Shown here in pieces: positions 1 to 11,034 of a stretch of DNA of 64,000 nucleotides. The stretch is taken from assembly GCA_932521035.1 (NCBI GenBank), contig OW051493.1, forward strand, positions 3,162,001 to 3,226,000. Direction: 5' to 3'. Source of the stretch: Oscheius dolichura. Taxonomy: Eukaryota; Nematoda; Chromadorea; Rhabditida; Rhabditidae. Each line of letters opens with the position of its first letter. Position 1 is the stretch's first letter. The notes under the pieces are model-generated. The model searched no databases. It had not been told where the DNA came from and was given only the letters and a program-made list of their open reading frames with translations. The translations under genes and the position numbers were made by a program.

Positions 1-439
1 AGGCATGTAGACAGCACTCATAAACCCCGTGGTCGACGGGGTGGAGGGATTGGATACTGTAACGGGTAATAGGGGAAGGGGAAGGGGGACTACCGGAGAG
101 TGGCATTGTCATTGATGAAGGTGACACGGGAGGCGTCGAAGGATTCAGTACCATTCACTCGCCAGACCTGGAAAAGCGGCAGGAGGTAATAACAGAGAAA
201 GAAATAGAGCCGACCTTTCCCCATTTCGAGTAAGAACCGTTCGAAGTGTACACGGACGTGGCGCAGGGCAGCTTCAGTCCCTCTCCATCCTCCACCCTTT
301 CCTCCTCTAAAAACAAGAATATATGGAAAAATACAGTAGTCTAACCGATTTTGAGATCCGGCATGTAGACAGTCCCCTTGACATTGCCACTGAGGGAAAA
401 GGCTACAGTAGCCCATGAGAGATGGAGAAGGAGACGCAT
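1..439 (-). CDS. Secreted or membrane protein with N-terminal Ig domain (5' part only)
   Basis: Four exons join in phase: 439-346, 306-215, 167-94 and 56-1; the gene continues past the left edge. The start ATG at 439 opens a hydrophobic signal peptide (MRLLLHLSWATVAFSLSG). After it comes one immunoglobulin fold of I-set/C2 type: first Cys in LKLPC, then a Trp (SKWGK), a beta strand ending NATLRIQSL, and the classic D-x-G-x-Y-x-C signature (DHGVYEC). Several N-x-T/S sites suggest glycosylation. Introns are 37-47 nt. Ig proteins of this kind act at cell surfaces in adhesion or as receptors, but with only the first domain visible I cannot say which. It is divergent from the ET-module gene at 994. 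The short introns and the exact Ig spacing after splicing support the model. Confidence 0.7.
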
Positions 440-993
440 CGTGAAGTGGGCCTTGTGGGTGGAGCTCGGGGCCGGGGGCCTTATGTAGAGGGAATTGTAG
501 GAGGGAGGGGCTCGGGGAATAATAGGTACTAATCCGGGGTAAAGGGTAAGCAGGAGGAGTCTGGGCAGACGACAAGGGGATAGGAGAATGGATGAGGCAA
601 GACAAGGAGTATTTAGGGAGGAGGAAAGCGTTTTGTACAAAGAAGACGGCCCAAGGCCCTGATCCGAGCCATAAAAACCTCTTCTGTCTTCTCGGTCCTC
701 GGCTGTCTTCTTAGCGGGTACTCTGCCGACAGACGCCGCTGCCCTCGGGGTGGAAGACGTTCCACCACTCGTAACTGACCTTCTTCGGCCGGGGACAGCA
801 ACAGCAACTGCAACCGGCAGAGGAGGGCAAGCAGGAGGAAGAAGACAGATCGAAAGAGACGAGGAGGAGGATGAATCAAGCCTCGAACCTACAAGCATCG
901 GAGCCGGGCAGGTTAGTAAATTAGAACAGGACAAGTTACCCTATTCCCCAGAACAAGTAAAATCCCGCCGATTGCTCCCAATCTCTTCACCCA
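440..993. promoter_or_regulatory. Divergent intergenic region between the Ig and ET-module genes
   Basis: This 554-bp gap separates two genes starting outward. It is GA-rich with CAG/CAA-type runs around 790-880, which open long frames by composition only. I see no gene. No clear TATA box is evident near either start. Confidence 0.4.
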
Positions 994-1829
994 ATGCGGC
1001 TGCTGCTCGTCCTTGTGGCCGTCTCCTCCACCCAGTCTACAAAACTGCCCTTCTGTACCCAAGGAGTGGTCTACAAAGATGACAGTGGGTCGTGGAACTC
1101 GTCGGTCAGCCTGTCTCCTCTTCTCCCAGTTAAATGACCGCCTTCCAGCTTACACAAGGAAGTGACCGGTATACTTGTTATTTTCGGATCTATTACACGG
1201 TGGACAATCTAACCGACTGCAGTCTGCCAGAAGTCACCGTGGTGGCCAATTTTGTCAAGAAGGCCACTGTCCAGGTCAGTCAGAGGAAGAAAGGAGGGCG
1301 AAGAAAGGATTCAGAATAAGACGGGAGAATGCTTCTACGACCGGGTCTTCGTCAGCAATCGGCGATATCTCCAGTGCCAGTGCGAGGAGGACGGATGCAA
1401 CAGCCACATACAGAAGATCCGGGTTGGGTGGACCACTTCCTGGGAGGAGAGAACAATTTTCAGCCAATGTTCGACACCTTCCGCCACCAACTGAACAGTG
1501 AGAACAGCACCATAGAAGAGAAACTGCTGCTCTGTATCGAGGGGAGACTCGACCGCCTCGGGCTGTTCCCCCCGCCGCCGAGTGAAGTCCTCCTCACCAC
1601 ACAGTCGGCCTCTCTCGCGTCTTCAGCCGCTCTCCTTTCCAGATCCTTCCGATGGGAAGTCCTGTTGATCTGTCTAATGGGAGGATCTGTTCTCCTCTTC
1701 CTGCTTGTCCTCCTTTGCCGAAAATGTTGCTGTCCTTGGCCGAAGGTCCGCTACGAGCGGTGGAATGTCTTCGACCCCGAGGAGAGCGGCGTCTGCCTGC
1801 CGAGTGCCAGCCAAGAAGACATCCAGTAG
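994..1829 (+). CDS. Type I membrane protein with ET-module-like Cys-rich ectodomain
   Basis: Exons 994-1104, 1149-1274, 1315-1422 and 1464-1829 join in phase 0 throughout and give 236 residues. A short signal peptide (MRLLLVLVAVSSTQS) is followed by an ectodomain with Cys residues ending in a C-x-C-x4-C-N pattern (QCQCEEDGCN). That ending is typical of the nematode ET module and of three-finger folds. N-x-S/T sites are present. Near the C-terminus there is one membrane helix (WEVLLICLMGGSVLLFLLVL), then a Cys-rich juxtamembrane stretch (CRKCCCPWP) that could be palmitoylated, and an acidic 35-residue tail. ET-module proteins are a nematode-expanded group with little known function. The introns are 40-44 nt with GTCAG or GTTGG donors. 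The family call rests on the Cys pattern alone. Confidence 0.7.
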
Positions 1830-2476
1830 ACGGCCAAGAAACTCGAGATTCGGTTAAATTCACATGATATTTGTCGTCGTTGTTGTTTTTCTTGGAGAAT
1901 GGGAAGGGGGCAATTGTTCGCCGGGGCATGCTATTCGTGAGACCGAGTACATATCCAACGGATTAGCCTCGTAAAAAGAAGAACTCTTCGTGTTCCCTGG
2001 GTGGCGCAAGAGAAAGGGAGCCGGCACAGGGACCAGGTTTCTAAAATACACAATAATTTTAGAAGACACTTGAGAATCATTTGATGTATCCTCTTTGATT
2101 GTTTTGCAATTTTTCTTGCACGAGAGACATCAAAAAGCCGGTGGCCGCCCGAAGGCAGTTCCTTCTCTCCCTGTCTTCCTGTCGCCGTCGTGGACTGAAA
2201 TTTTCTTACGGCGATAAACATTTCTTTCCTTTTTCTGTCTGCCCATTGATTTTCACTTGTCTCTTCTTTCTCGCTTTCTCCATTTATCAGTCCTCCTCCT
2301 TCTCCTCCTCCCACTCCTTCTTACCCACTGCCCCTCCCAGGGTCATCCTCCCCTGGCCTTTTCGATCCTGTTTTCGGGCACGCCCCTCCACCAAATGTGG
2401 GACGAAAAATGACCAGCACAGCGCTATCACCGACTCCACCGTATTTTACAGTTACCCGTTTTTCAGGAAAAAGAGC
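1830..2476. other. Intergenic region
   Basis: This 647-bp stretch lies between the ET-module gene and the arrestin gene. An open frame from about 2099 runs into the arrestin start, but upstream of 2463 it has no protein-like features. A polypyrimidine tract ending TTTTTCAG at 2458-2465 sits 11 nt before the arrestin ATG and could be a trans-splice acceptor. Confidence 0.4.
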
Positions 2477-5384
2477 ATGGGAAAGAAGAGAGCCATCCGG
2501 ATTGTGGCACCGGATAGGCCGCTGTGTCCCGGCAGGGTGAGTCAAGGGGAGATGGGGTGGACAGGGGGCAGGTCTATTACCACTATACTGGTTCCTCTTT
2601 ATGGCTTGTTAAAGGAACTGTCAGGGACCAAGTGGAAGCGACCCTGAGCAACCGAATCCCATGCGACTGACAACATATGGGACCTATTCTCTATCCAACT
2701 TTTCGTTTCGGGGTCATTTGTGCGTATTTTACGAATCATGTAGCGTTTTCCGCCTTTTCTCTCTCAAAAAGATAGCAACCTAACTCAGTATAGGCTTAAA
2801 AAATTCGCCGTTTTCTCCTGATCACGATGATATGTTTATTTTTGCACGTGGGAGTCGGAATCACGAGAAAATTGCATTTTTATCCCAAAGATATAAATGC
2901 GTTCCATTTCTGTGATCACGATCGTTGCGGGACCCCATAAAGGTCCTGCAACGATCATGATCACTTTTTGTTTTTTCGACCAAATTTTGATCATAAATGT
3001 GTATTTTTCTCGTGATACAGGCGTCCATATGCAAAAATAAATATACCATCATGATCAGGAGAAAAAGGCGAATTTTTTAAGCCCAAGTTGTTTTAGATCC
3101 CTGACAGTTCCTTTAAGCTGTGTTAATGTTGGAAGAAGCCATCCGGCCCTGGTTCTCTAGATGGGCAGAGTAGATAATCAGGACGACGGCTGGCTGGCCT
3201 CGCCGGTTGAAATTGCCATAAATTAGCCATTTTGAAGGGGAGGAGGGCATCCTCCGATCTCACTTTTACTCTATTCCAAAAAGCAAAACCTTCTAGAAAG
3301 TAGTGTTTACCGAGTCCTTTCCCCATCACCGGTTACCATCTCCCGTAAAACTCGTAACCCTTGTGTCATTCTTTCTCGTTAGCTGAAAAACGGAAGGACA
3401 ACCTGTTGAATCACGCCTGGGCTTTCCCCGTCTCTAATAAAAGTTTACGTTCTCTCTCCCAATGTAATCATCATTGGCAAAAAGATAAAGTGTTTGTCTT
3501 TCAGCCGGAATTGCTTGAACTTCATCTCAAGGTTCCCCACGCCGTCGAGGTCGTCGAAGCCGTCGCGGTCTTCGAGGTAATTGGGGTAGAACCGGGGACG
3601 AATGACAGGGTCTAGGGAAGATGTCGAGCCTCCTTCGGGGGACAGGACGCCCTCCACACTCTCTGCGTCGAGAGGCTTCATGTACCAATCCAGCCACTCC
3701 TTATCCCTTCTACAAAAGTAGGAGAAATAATCTAAAAAGGGAAAGAGACCGTTCAGGGAGTGTTGATCCTCCCTCCAGGAGCCTATAAGCTGCCCATCGT
3801 TGTGAAGGTCCCTCCCGACCTGCCAGGAACATTCTCCGGAAAATATGGAGCCATTGCTTACCGAGCGATGGCCAAGGTATGTTCAGGGGGTCACACCCCG
3901 GGGGTGGAAAACATCTGTACCGGCAGGTGATTAGTCACGGGAGATGACCTTGGCTGACCAGCTAAATTGAGGCTGCGTAATGGACCCGGCCCGGTCATTC
4001 CGAGGTTGATTTAAAGAGAGATTTCAGCTCCGATTGAGGAAATTCCCCTCACTGGACGAGGCCGACCTAGAGACGGAGAAGGTGGTCGACGTTCTCGGCT
4101 CGGTCCGCCAGGTACACGATCTCCCCGTCCCCTTGGCCATTGACCGCCATGTCAAGAAAAAGGTCGGCCCTCTTTGAAGAGGGCATCCCTCCTCTTTCAG
4201 ATCTTCTGTTTTAACCGACTGGATGCCAAGATCTCTTTCGAGCTGGAGAGGACCTCCTTCGGTGTAGGTAAGCCGCGTGTCTCTCTCCTTCTCCAGGGGA
4301 GATCCAGTCTCTCGGCTGATAAACCGGGAGAATATGATGATAATAAGGGTCGGCGGGCTGCCATTTCTTGAGGGAACCGGTCTCCCTTTTGTGATTATGC
4401 AAATCGAGAAAAGCTTTTAGGAGAACATATCCTGGTGGTGGGGAGTGTCGAGAACCAGCACAACAGCCGGCCAATGAAGCAGTTCAGCCTCGAATTGAGG
4501 CAAAAGCTCCTGTACTCTTGTGGGGACGCCAAACGGGCCGAGTATGAGGCTCTTTTACTCAAAAGAAACTGTTTCCTTACAGTAGCCGCCTAATCTGCCG
4601 GCTGATTTGTGGCACCGTGCCTCCGGCAGACACCTTCAATATCCACCACTCCCTTCAAATCCCCCTCGACTGCTATCCATCTCTCCAAACCCAGGGCAAT
4701 CCAATCCAGGTGATTCTAGATAAAAAAAGAGGATACTGTAGTTGGGTTCTAGGTCGGATACGAGGTGATAGCCACCTGCCAGGGACAGTTCGAGATAGAG
4801 GCACCCATCTTCATCGGCAACTATCCTTCTCGTCATAGTATTCAGGTAGGAAATGAGGGGGAGACAGCTAAAGTGTGTCTACAGTTCCGTGATTCTTCCT
4901 CGGAGAAGAACAGCGTCTATTACTGTATCCCGCCGTCGGAGAGGAGCTACGCCTCCTCTGCTCCCAGGGATCCTCCACCATACTCCACACACTCCTCCTC
5001 GAAGGTTTGTTCAATTTAAATAACTTTTTTTACACAGAAACATTTGTTGATCATGGTACCCTATTCCGTTTTTATGTAGACCCTGGAATAAGGAGAAAAA
5101 TGAATTCAAAGAACTCGAATGCCGCCAACACGGAGGGCCACCGTTCGAACTATTGCAAAAGGCCATTCCAGGCTAATTTTGACCTCTTTTCCATGAAAAT
5201 ACGGTAGCCAAAAAGCTCCTCCTCGCTATCTTCTTTAAAAAGTAACGAGAAATGCCATTTCCAGGGCCACTTCATCCCGATCCACCGAATAAACACCCCG
5301 CTGCGGCCGTTGTTCGGCTGGCCGCCGCACTACGACAGCTCGCCGCCACCGCGATTCCTTAAAATTGAAGAAATAAATGACTGA
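2477..5384 (+). CDS. Arrestin domain-containing protein (alpha-arrestin) with two PPxY motifs
   Basis: Eleven exons join in phase: 2477-2536, 3505-3576, 3616-3681, 3757-3876, 4028-4162, 4201-4267, 4421-4541, 4583-4709, 4753-4845, 4885-5004, 5265-5384, giving 366 residues, normal for ARRDC/ARRD proteins. The arrestin-N fold starts with DRPLCPGR and carries the hallmark LPPGAYKLPIVVKVPPDLPG then GKYGAIAYR. Arrestin-C follows, with GEHILVVGSVENQ and LICGTVPP. The tail carries PPPY (about residue 318) and PPHY (about 347), WW-domain ligands. In other animals such proteins bring NEDD4-type ubiquitin ligases to membrane cargo for endocytosis. Intron 1 (968 nt) hosts a palindromic element. A TTTTTCAG 11 nt before the ATG suggests trans-splicing. 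An AATAAA overlaps the end. The boundary of exon 4 is the least certain. Confidence 0.85.
2613..3112. mobile_element. Palindromic MITE-like element with TTAA target duplication
   Basis: A 500-bp element begins AGGAACTGTCAGGGA and ends with its exact reverse complement. It is flanked on both sides by TTAA (2609-2612 and 3113-3116). Inner segments are also palindromic, for example the Cs and Gs around GTTGCGGGACC near 2925-2955. No transposase is inside. A TTAA duplication is typical of piggyBac-type and some other cut-and-paste elements. It sits in arrestin intron 1. Confidence 0.75.
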
Positions 5385-5902
5385 TCTTGGGATAATTCTC
5401 GAGGATAAAGCTTTTTATTCGACACAGAGAGACGGTCCTTTTCTAACGAATTCGTTTACTTTTCCGTCGGAGCGAGCACACGAGAGAATGGCTTTGCCTT
5501 TACAACTGGTGGTGGTTTGTTTAGAACAACGAGGAGAGAAGAGAAAGAACTACAAGTGTGTACAGGAGGGAGGAATTCCAAAAAAGCTAATAAATATATT
5601 TGTCGGGGAAACAACTAGACAGACTTTATATTTCTTGTTTTTGTTCTGGCTAAAACACAAAAAAACAAGGGACTAGAGACTGTGAACAAGAATTGTCAGA
5701 GAAAAAAAAGACACGAATCACACTTTTGACTACACCGAAATGGCCGGCTTGTTTTTGAAAGAGCTCACCCAAAAAAAGAAGAAGAGAACGGAAAGGCGCG
5801 AGTAAATCAGGTGTGTATGGACAAGGGAGACGCGGAGGATACATGAGGTGCTAGACACGGGGAGAGGGACAGGGGAAGGGGACAGGGGAGGCAAACAGGA
5901 GA
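5385..5902. other. Convergent intergenic region
   Basis: This 518-bp gap lies between the 3' ends of the arrestin gene (plus) and the Fizzy-related gene (minus). It contains A-rich runs and a GGGGA-type repeat near 5850-5890. I see no gene here. Confidence 0.4.
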
Positions 5903-8123
5903 CTATCGCATCGTATTGAACAGGTTCAGCTTACTCCGGGCCGTCTTGTGCTGCTCCGACTTGCTGAACACGTGCCAGAAACGGAGGGTCTCGTCGCCGG
6001 CTCCGGTAACGATTGCCTCGCCGTCGGGTGACATGGCCTGAAAGGAGGGAAAATTACCAGGAATATTCACTGTTCGCCGATGATCCCGTGGACCTCGGCG
6101 CCGGCTCTCTCACATGTCCCATCTCCTACAACCTTGGCAAAATGATCTGGGAACTTTTGTGAAAAGTTGAGTTTTTAATCGAAAGTGTATGCTCATCAAA
6201 ATGTCAAGGAGCTCGTTCCCAGACAGGATATGATTAGGTCTCTCCTATTTCCGGAGACTCTATTTATAGGTGGCCGGCCCGCAATTGGATTGCCCTTATC
6301 GACATTACTCGGCAGGTGCAATCCCCCCTCATGTACTTTCCGGCTATCATAAACAAAAAAGTAGACGACGTACCAAGTAGAGTACTCGGAACTGGTGACC
6401 CGTCAGCTTCGTCACCGGCACGAGTGTGGGATATTTCCAGATAATCACTTGATTGTAGGAGTAGCCGTGGGTCGACACCAGCTCACTGCTGTGCTTCGAC
6501 CAGGCCACATTGCACACCTGAAGGGGAAACATGAAAAAGAAGAGGAGGAGGACGGTACCTGACTGCCCGTGTCGATACATTGCATCGGCTGGCCGGTGAG
6601 GGTATTCCAGAAACGGAGACAACGATCAGCTGTCCCTCCTCCGGAGACCAGGAGACCGTGGTGGTGGGGCGACCAGGCGAGGGCCTTGACAGCGGCGTTG
6701 TGCTCTCCCCACTTCTGTATTTCTAATTATTAAACAAGGGAGAGGATACTCACATGGACAGGAGCATCCCGTCGGTGTCCCCAGACGATCAGTTGGTTGT
6801 CGTTTCCCCCAGAGGCGAGGTACTGCCTATCCGGCGACCATTTCAGTCCGCAGACTTCTTGTCGGTGTTCGGCCAACTTCCTCTCGGATCCTCCATTCGG
6901 GGCCCGGATATCTCTCATCAAAATGGATCGATCCCTAAAGAGGGGCACTTTCTAAAACTACAAAAGGAGGTCATACCGACTGCCGGAGCAGATCTGATCC
7001 CCGTTCCAGGCCAGGCACCCAATCCTCGAACTGTGACCCGAGAGTTCCAAAATCTTCTGGGTCTGGTGGACATCCCAAATCTGGGTCATTCCGCGGTTCG
7101 TTCCCACTGCCAGATATTCTCCTTTATCCGTCCACTGGACCGACGTTACCGTATCCTGTTCACTACTCAGATCGCATAATTTAATAACCTAAACGGAGGA
7201 AATAACCCTGATTAGGGAGACAATTACCTGGCTGTTACAGGCACTCCACAAGTAGACACAGGTATTCAACCCCACCGAGAGCATGTTCTGGGAGGACCAG
7301 TCGACCAAGTTCAGGTAGAAGTCGTCTTGCAACTCCGGGGCATCCAGCACCTTGTACGGGTTCTTCGGCACCTTCCTCTGGGGCTTTCGGGGACTTTTCA
7401 ACAACCTCTGGCTCTCTTCAGAGAGGGGGGAGTTGTAGATCGAGGGAGGGGTGCTAAAATGTGTTCATTAAAAGAATAAAAAAGAGGAACAAACCTATGA
7501 GGAACGCGGGAACTCGTCCCCGGCTCTCCGTACTTTGTCGGGGTCTTATGGACATAGGAGAAGAGATTCCTGGCCGCCGGGGTCCGGGAATCGGACAACT
7601 CATCCTTCGCCAGCTGAAGGAGTTCGTAATTAAAGGAAGAGAGGAGGCTCACCACCATGTCGTCGACCTTCTCGTCCATCAGCTCGTTCCTAATCAGAGC
7701 CCTCACCACGAGCTGATCCTGCCGGGTGTCCTCGTTGCTCTGGCTGGATTGGCCGCCGCTGTTCGGGCTGTTCGTCTGCCCGTTGTTGGCATTCGTCTGA
7801 TTCGGGGTTCGGGTCACGCTGGCCGGTCGTTTGAATTCAATCGGCTAAAAGGATGAAAAATAATAAAAAGAGAGGGACACGAACCATGACATCGGGCGTC
7901 TGGATGGCATGGTAGCGATTGCTCCAATGCTCTGCCGTCTGCCGGATGGGGATGAATCTGTCGATGTGCATCTTCGTCGGGGTGACATTCGGCGAACGGG
8001 ACTGAAATTTACGACTTTACACGCGGAAGAAAAAGAATAACTCACCGAACCGATACCGCCACTGGTGCTGGAATTGCGCTGGCCGAACAGTCTCCTCTCG
8101 AAGTCTGAAGACTGCTGCTCCAT
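5903..8123 (-). CDS. fzr-1: APC/C co-activator Cdh1 / Fizzy-related, WD40 protein
   Basis: Nine exons join in phase: 8123-8046, 8001-7885, 7844-7495, 7453-7228, 7188-6977, 6934-6754, 6714-6559, 6517-6374, 6037-5903, giving 532 residues. The protein shows the C-box DRFIPIR near residue 40 and a low-complexity Asn/Ser linker. Next is the family stretch [20 protein letters not shown], followed by [12 protein letters not shown] and a seven-blade WD40 propeller with [21 protein letters not shown]-like and [10 protein letters not shown] blocks. Cdh1 activates the anaphase-promoting complex in late mitosis and G1 and presents D-box/KEN substrates. The family ends in Ile-Arg, which docks on the APC/C; here the last two residues read Met-Arg. 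The last intron (336 nt) is longer than the rest. The identification is firm; the symbol follows the nematode ortholog name. Confidence 0.95.
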
Positions 8124-9876
8124 TGCACCTGGAGACAATTGTACTGTGGCGGGGGGAGGAGAGAGAAAAAAAGGGAGCGGACAGAGATAGACGAAATGAC
8201 ACGACTGATACGCGGTGACAAAGGAAAAGAGAGAGGAGCGAGAGAGGGATGATAACAAGGAGCAGCTATACATAATACTGCTATACAGTTTTTAGAAGAC
8301 GCCGCTCGTAGAATTTCCCACGGTGCGGGGCGGGAGGACGCCATTTTGTCAGGGAAACACGCACCGTAGTCCAGGGAAAATACATACAGCAAAAGAAGGG
8401 ATAACGCTCTATTTGTAAGAGAAATAGAGGAAGGCTTCTACTCTAGATAGATTCTCCAGAAGCGGCAGACAACCGGGAGGAGGACTATTTCTCAATGTTG
8501 CTCACTGATAACCTACGAGGGGTATCTGCAGGTCCCGAGAGGAAAAAAGATACCAAGCGTTCTTTAGAACTATGAGAAGTGCCCGCCTCCTTCTATACTG
8601 TCACTTAGGAGGGTCTGCCCCCATTTTCCCAGGGGTCGGTCCTTACGGCGAGAGGATACCGTGTCATCCGGGAGACTCGTGGCGTAATCTAGCCCCGGGG
8701 AGAAATGTCCGAGTTCTAGAAGGGAAAGTACCTCCTTATAATAGAGAAGAGCATGAAAGAGACGAAAGAAGACGAAGGGGGTAGAATGAACAGGAAGCCG
8801 TCGGCCGCAAAATATTTATCACAGGTACACGACGATGACCCGACGAAGAATAGTCTCAAGGTTGCCCGGGGTCCCACCGGGTGTAAAACGGGGACACAAT
8901 TACGATAAGCCCCCACTAATTAGTCGGGCTACACCCTGCCTCCATAATTTGTTACAAGCCATTGTTCTTTCAATGGTTTAGGTGGATAACAAGAGAGGGT
9001 ACTTGTACTCCTCGGTAGAATGAGGAAAACAAGCGGGTATTATTAGATAATCCGGCTATTTTTCTAGAAATTAACTAGAGAATATGTCGAATGGAACAAT
9101 CTGTTTCCGCTGTACACAGACACAAAACAGGCGTGAGGGCGGATTACGAGAAAGCCGAGAAATGCGCGGCATAAACAAGGGTGACGTCGATGGGAAAAAC
9201 TTTTCCGTTTTCTTTCTTTTGGCTAGAAAATAGAGAAAACAATTATTTCTATAAGAAAATAAGAAAGAAGGAAGAAAGAGTAATTTATAGCCTGGGAATG
9301 GGCATCAGAAATCACGCCCCGTAACCGGAAACCAGGGAAAAAAAGGCGGAAGTTTGGAGAAGGTTGTTTTATTTATTGCAACAGCAAAAATAGAAAATAA
9401 ATTGGAAGAAATAAATAAGGAAAGTTAGGAGAAATTATCCGAGCAAAATGAGCAAAATGCTCCGGTTCCTGAGGATACAGTCCGGGAGGAGGAGAACGAG
9501 TCCCATCGGCCGGATAAAAGGTGGGAATGGATTGAATATGGATGAGAGGGGGACGATGTGTCATCGGTGTTCCTCTCGCCCTAATAGTTAGACGTGGAGA
9601 TGAATTATCGATCGAAAATGTTGATGTTTCACTCACGCGCTAGGAACGGGACTGCCGCGAGGCGGACGCGACGCGGTCTGCCCCCCGGAGGACCACCCAC
9701 TCTGGCGAGACACATACACAGACACAATAAACAAACTCCTTTGGCTTTTCATTTTAATAAGAAAAACAGATATAGACAGGAGGAGACACTGTTTCTCGGG
9801 GGGCGACTAGAAAGGGAAGGAGGCGGGAGGAGGCGGAGACTAGAACAAATCAGGGGAGGAGGAGGACGACGGCTTT
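8124..9876. other. Intergenic region upstream of the Fizzy-related gene
   Basis: About 1.75 kb without a supported gene. Around 9200-9420 it is very purine-rich (A/G runs). A minus-strand frame at 9373-9636 and a Gly/Arg/Pro-coding stretch with a GTGAGT donor near 9637 were considered, but I could not build a gene from them. Confidence 0.35.
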
Positions 9877-10190
9877 TTAGAGCTGGCGGACGTCTACTTG
9901 GATATTGCCTTCGGATTCTTCCTTGAAACCGTGGAAACAACGGCATCTGAAGGATAAAAAGTGGATAAGAAACGGAGGGATAAAGGAGGCGATGTGTCCT
10001 GAGCTGACCCGGAGACAAGTGATTGCCATTGCCGGCTGGGGTCAGCCAGGGGTCAGCGGGGGACACATCCGCCCACCGGGGCCGAGAGGTACGAATGGCA
10101 CGAAGAGTGGCCACACCTGTCCCGGTTATTAATACGAACAGACCCGGACAAATTCAGCTCTTTTAATCGCGGCCGGATCACATGTTTCTC
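9877..10190 (-). CDS. Candidate Cys-rich secreted protein, 3' exons (cystine-knot-like spacing)
   Basis: On the minus strand an open exon from about 10190 ends at a GTGGGC donor (10077/10076). A 41-nt intron (10076-10036) leads to a second exon from 10035 to a TAA at 9879. The translated product has the order C-x4-C-H-S-Y, then ITC, then C-R-C near the end (RCRCFHGF), followed by an acidic tail. This spacing recalls the C-terminal cystine knot of DAN, bursicon or glycoprotein-hormone families. However, the usual C-x-G-x-C is C-G-H-S-S-C here, and no signal-peptide exon was found upstream. A further intron inside the second exon is possible (GTCAGC donor, TTCAG acceptor). Treat it as an unresolved candidate. 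Confidence 0.3.
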
Positions 10191-11034
10191 AGAAGAGAAG
10201 ACAGCGTGATTGCCTCAATAAGTGAGGAGATTAAAGAGGAAGGCCACTTCATTTCCTAGAAAGATACAGACGGACCCGACGGTGTCCGAGTTCAAATAAC
10301 TTTGACTCTTTTTCCTCTTCGGTGAAGGGCACTTTCATAATTGAAGGCATATGTTTTTGAGACTTTCTTCTCCTTTGACTAATTAGCGGATTCAAAACGG
10401 CAGATGAGGAGTGTCCCGGCTATGTTTATAGCCGAGCGGATGGCTAATAATCCTCGCTCAAAACATAGGCAGTCTATTACGTTAAATATCTCGGATAAAT
10501 AGGGATCGTATGTCTTTTTATCGGACCGTATATCGTACGAGCTTCAAACAATAAGTCGGAGGCAGGCCTGGATTTGGATGAGACAGGGGATTTTTCGGCT
10601 CTCTACCCCCATAATCCGTATCTTCAGAAATCCCGACAAAATTCTAGACTTCATTCTATGGAGTAAATCAGCCCGTCTCCTGTTATCGTAGAAGCCAGGG
10701 TGCCCGTGTTACGGGTCCTATCGGTATTATCTCGAAAACGAGTAAAATTGTCCAAAAAATTTGGTAAAACTGGTAAGACTTGCCGCTGGTAACAGAGCCT
10801 TCTCGACCTCCAGTAAACGGAAAACAACTCTTGGTCTCCATTGAACCTTTGACTTCCTAGTCTTTTCAGGTTTTTTCCTTTTCCAGTAAACATTATCTAT
10901 TATGGTCGGGTTCGCTCTCTCTTTCAAGGAAAAGAGCCGTTTCAATTCCACTTCTCATTTTTGGGTACTATATCATTTGTCCGGATCTGTCCTTTTTACC
11001 CGTCTCCCCTGTCCCCGGCCATCCTCTCCCGTAC

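Noticed and set aside
3445..3835. Long minus-strand open frame antisense to the arrestin gene, with plausible-looking protein.
   Set aside because: The plus-strand exons 3505-3576, 3616-3681 and 3757-3876 join in phase and match arrestin-N motifs, so the antisense frame is a shadow.
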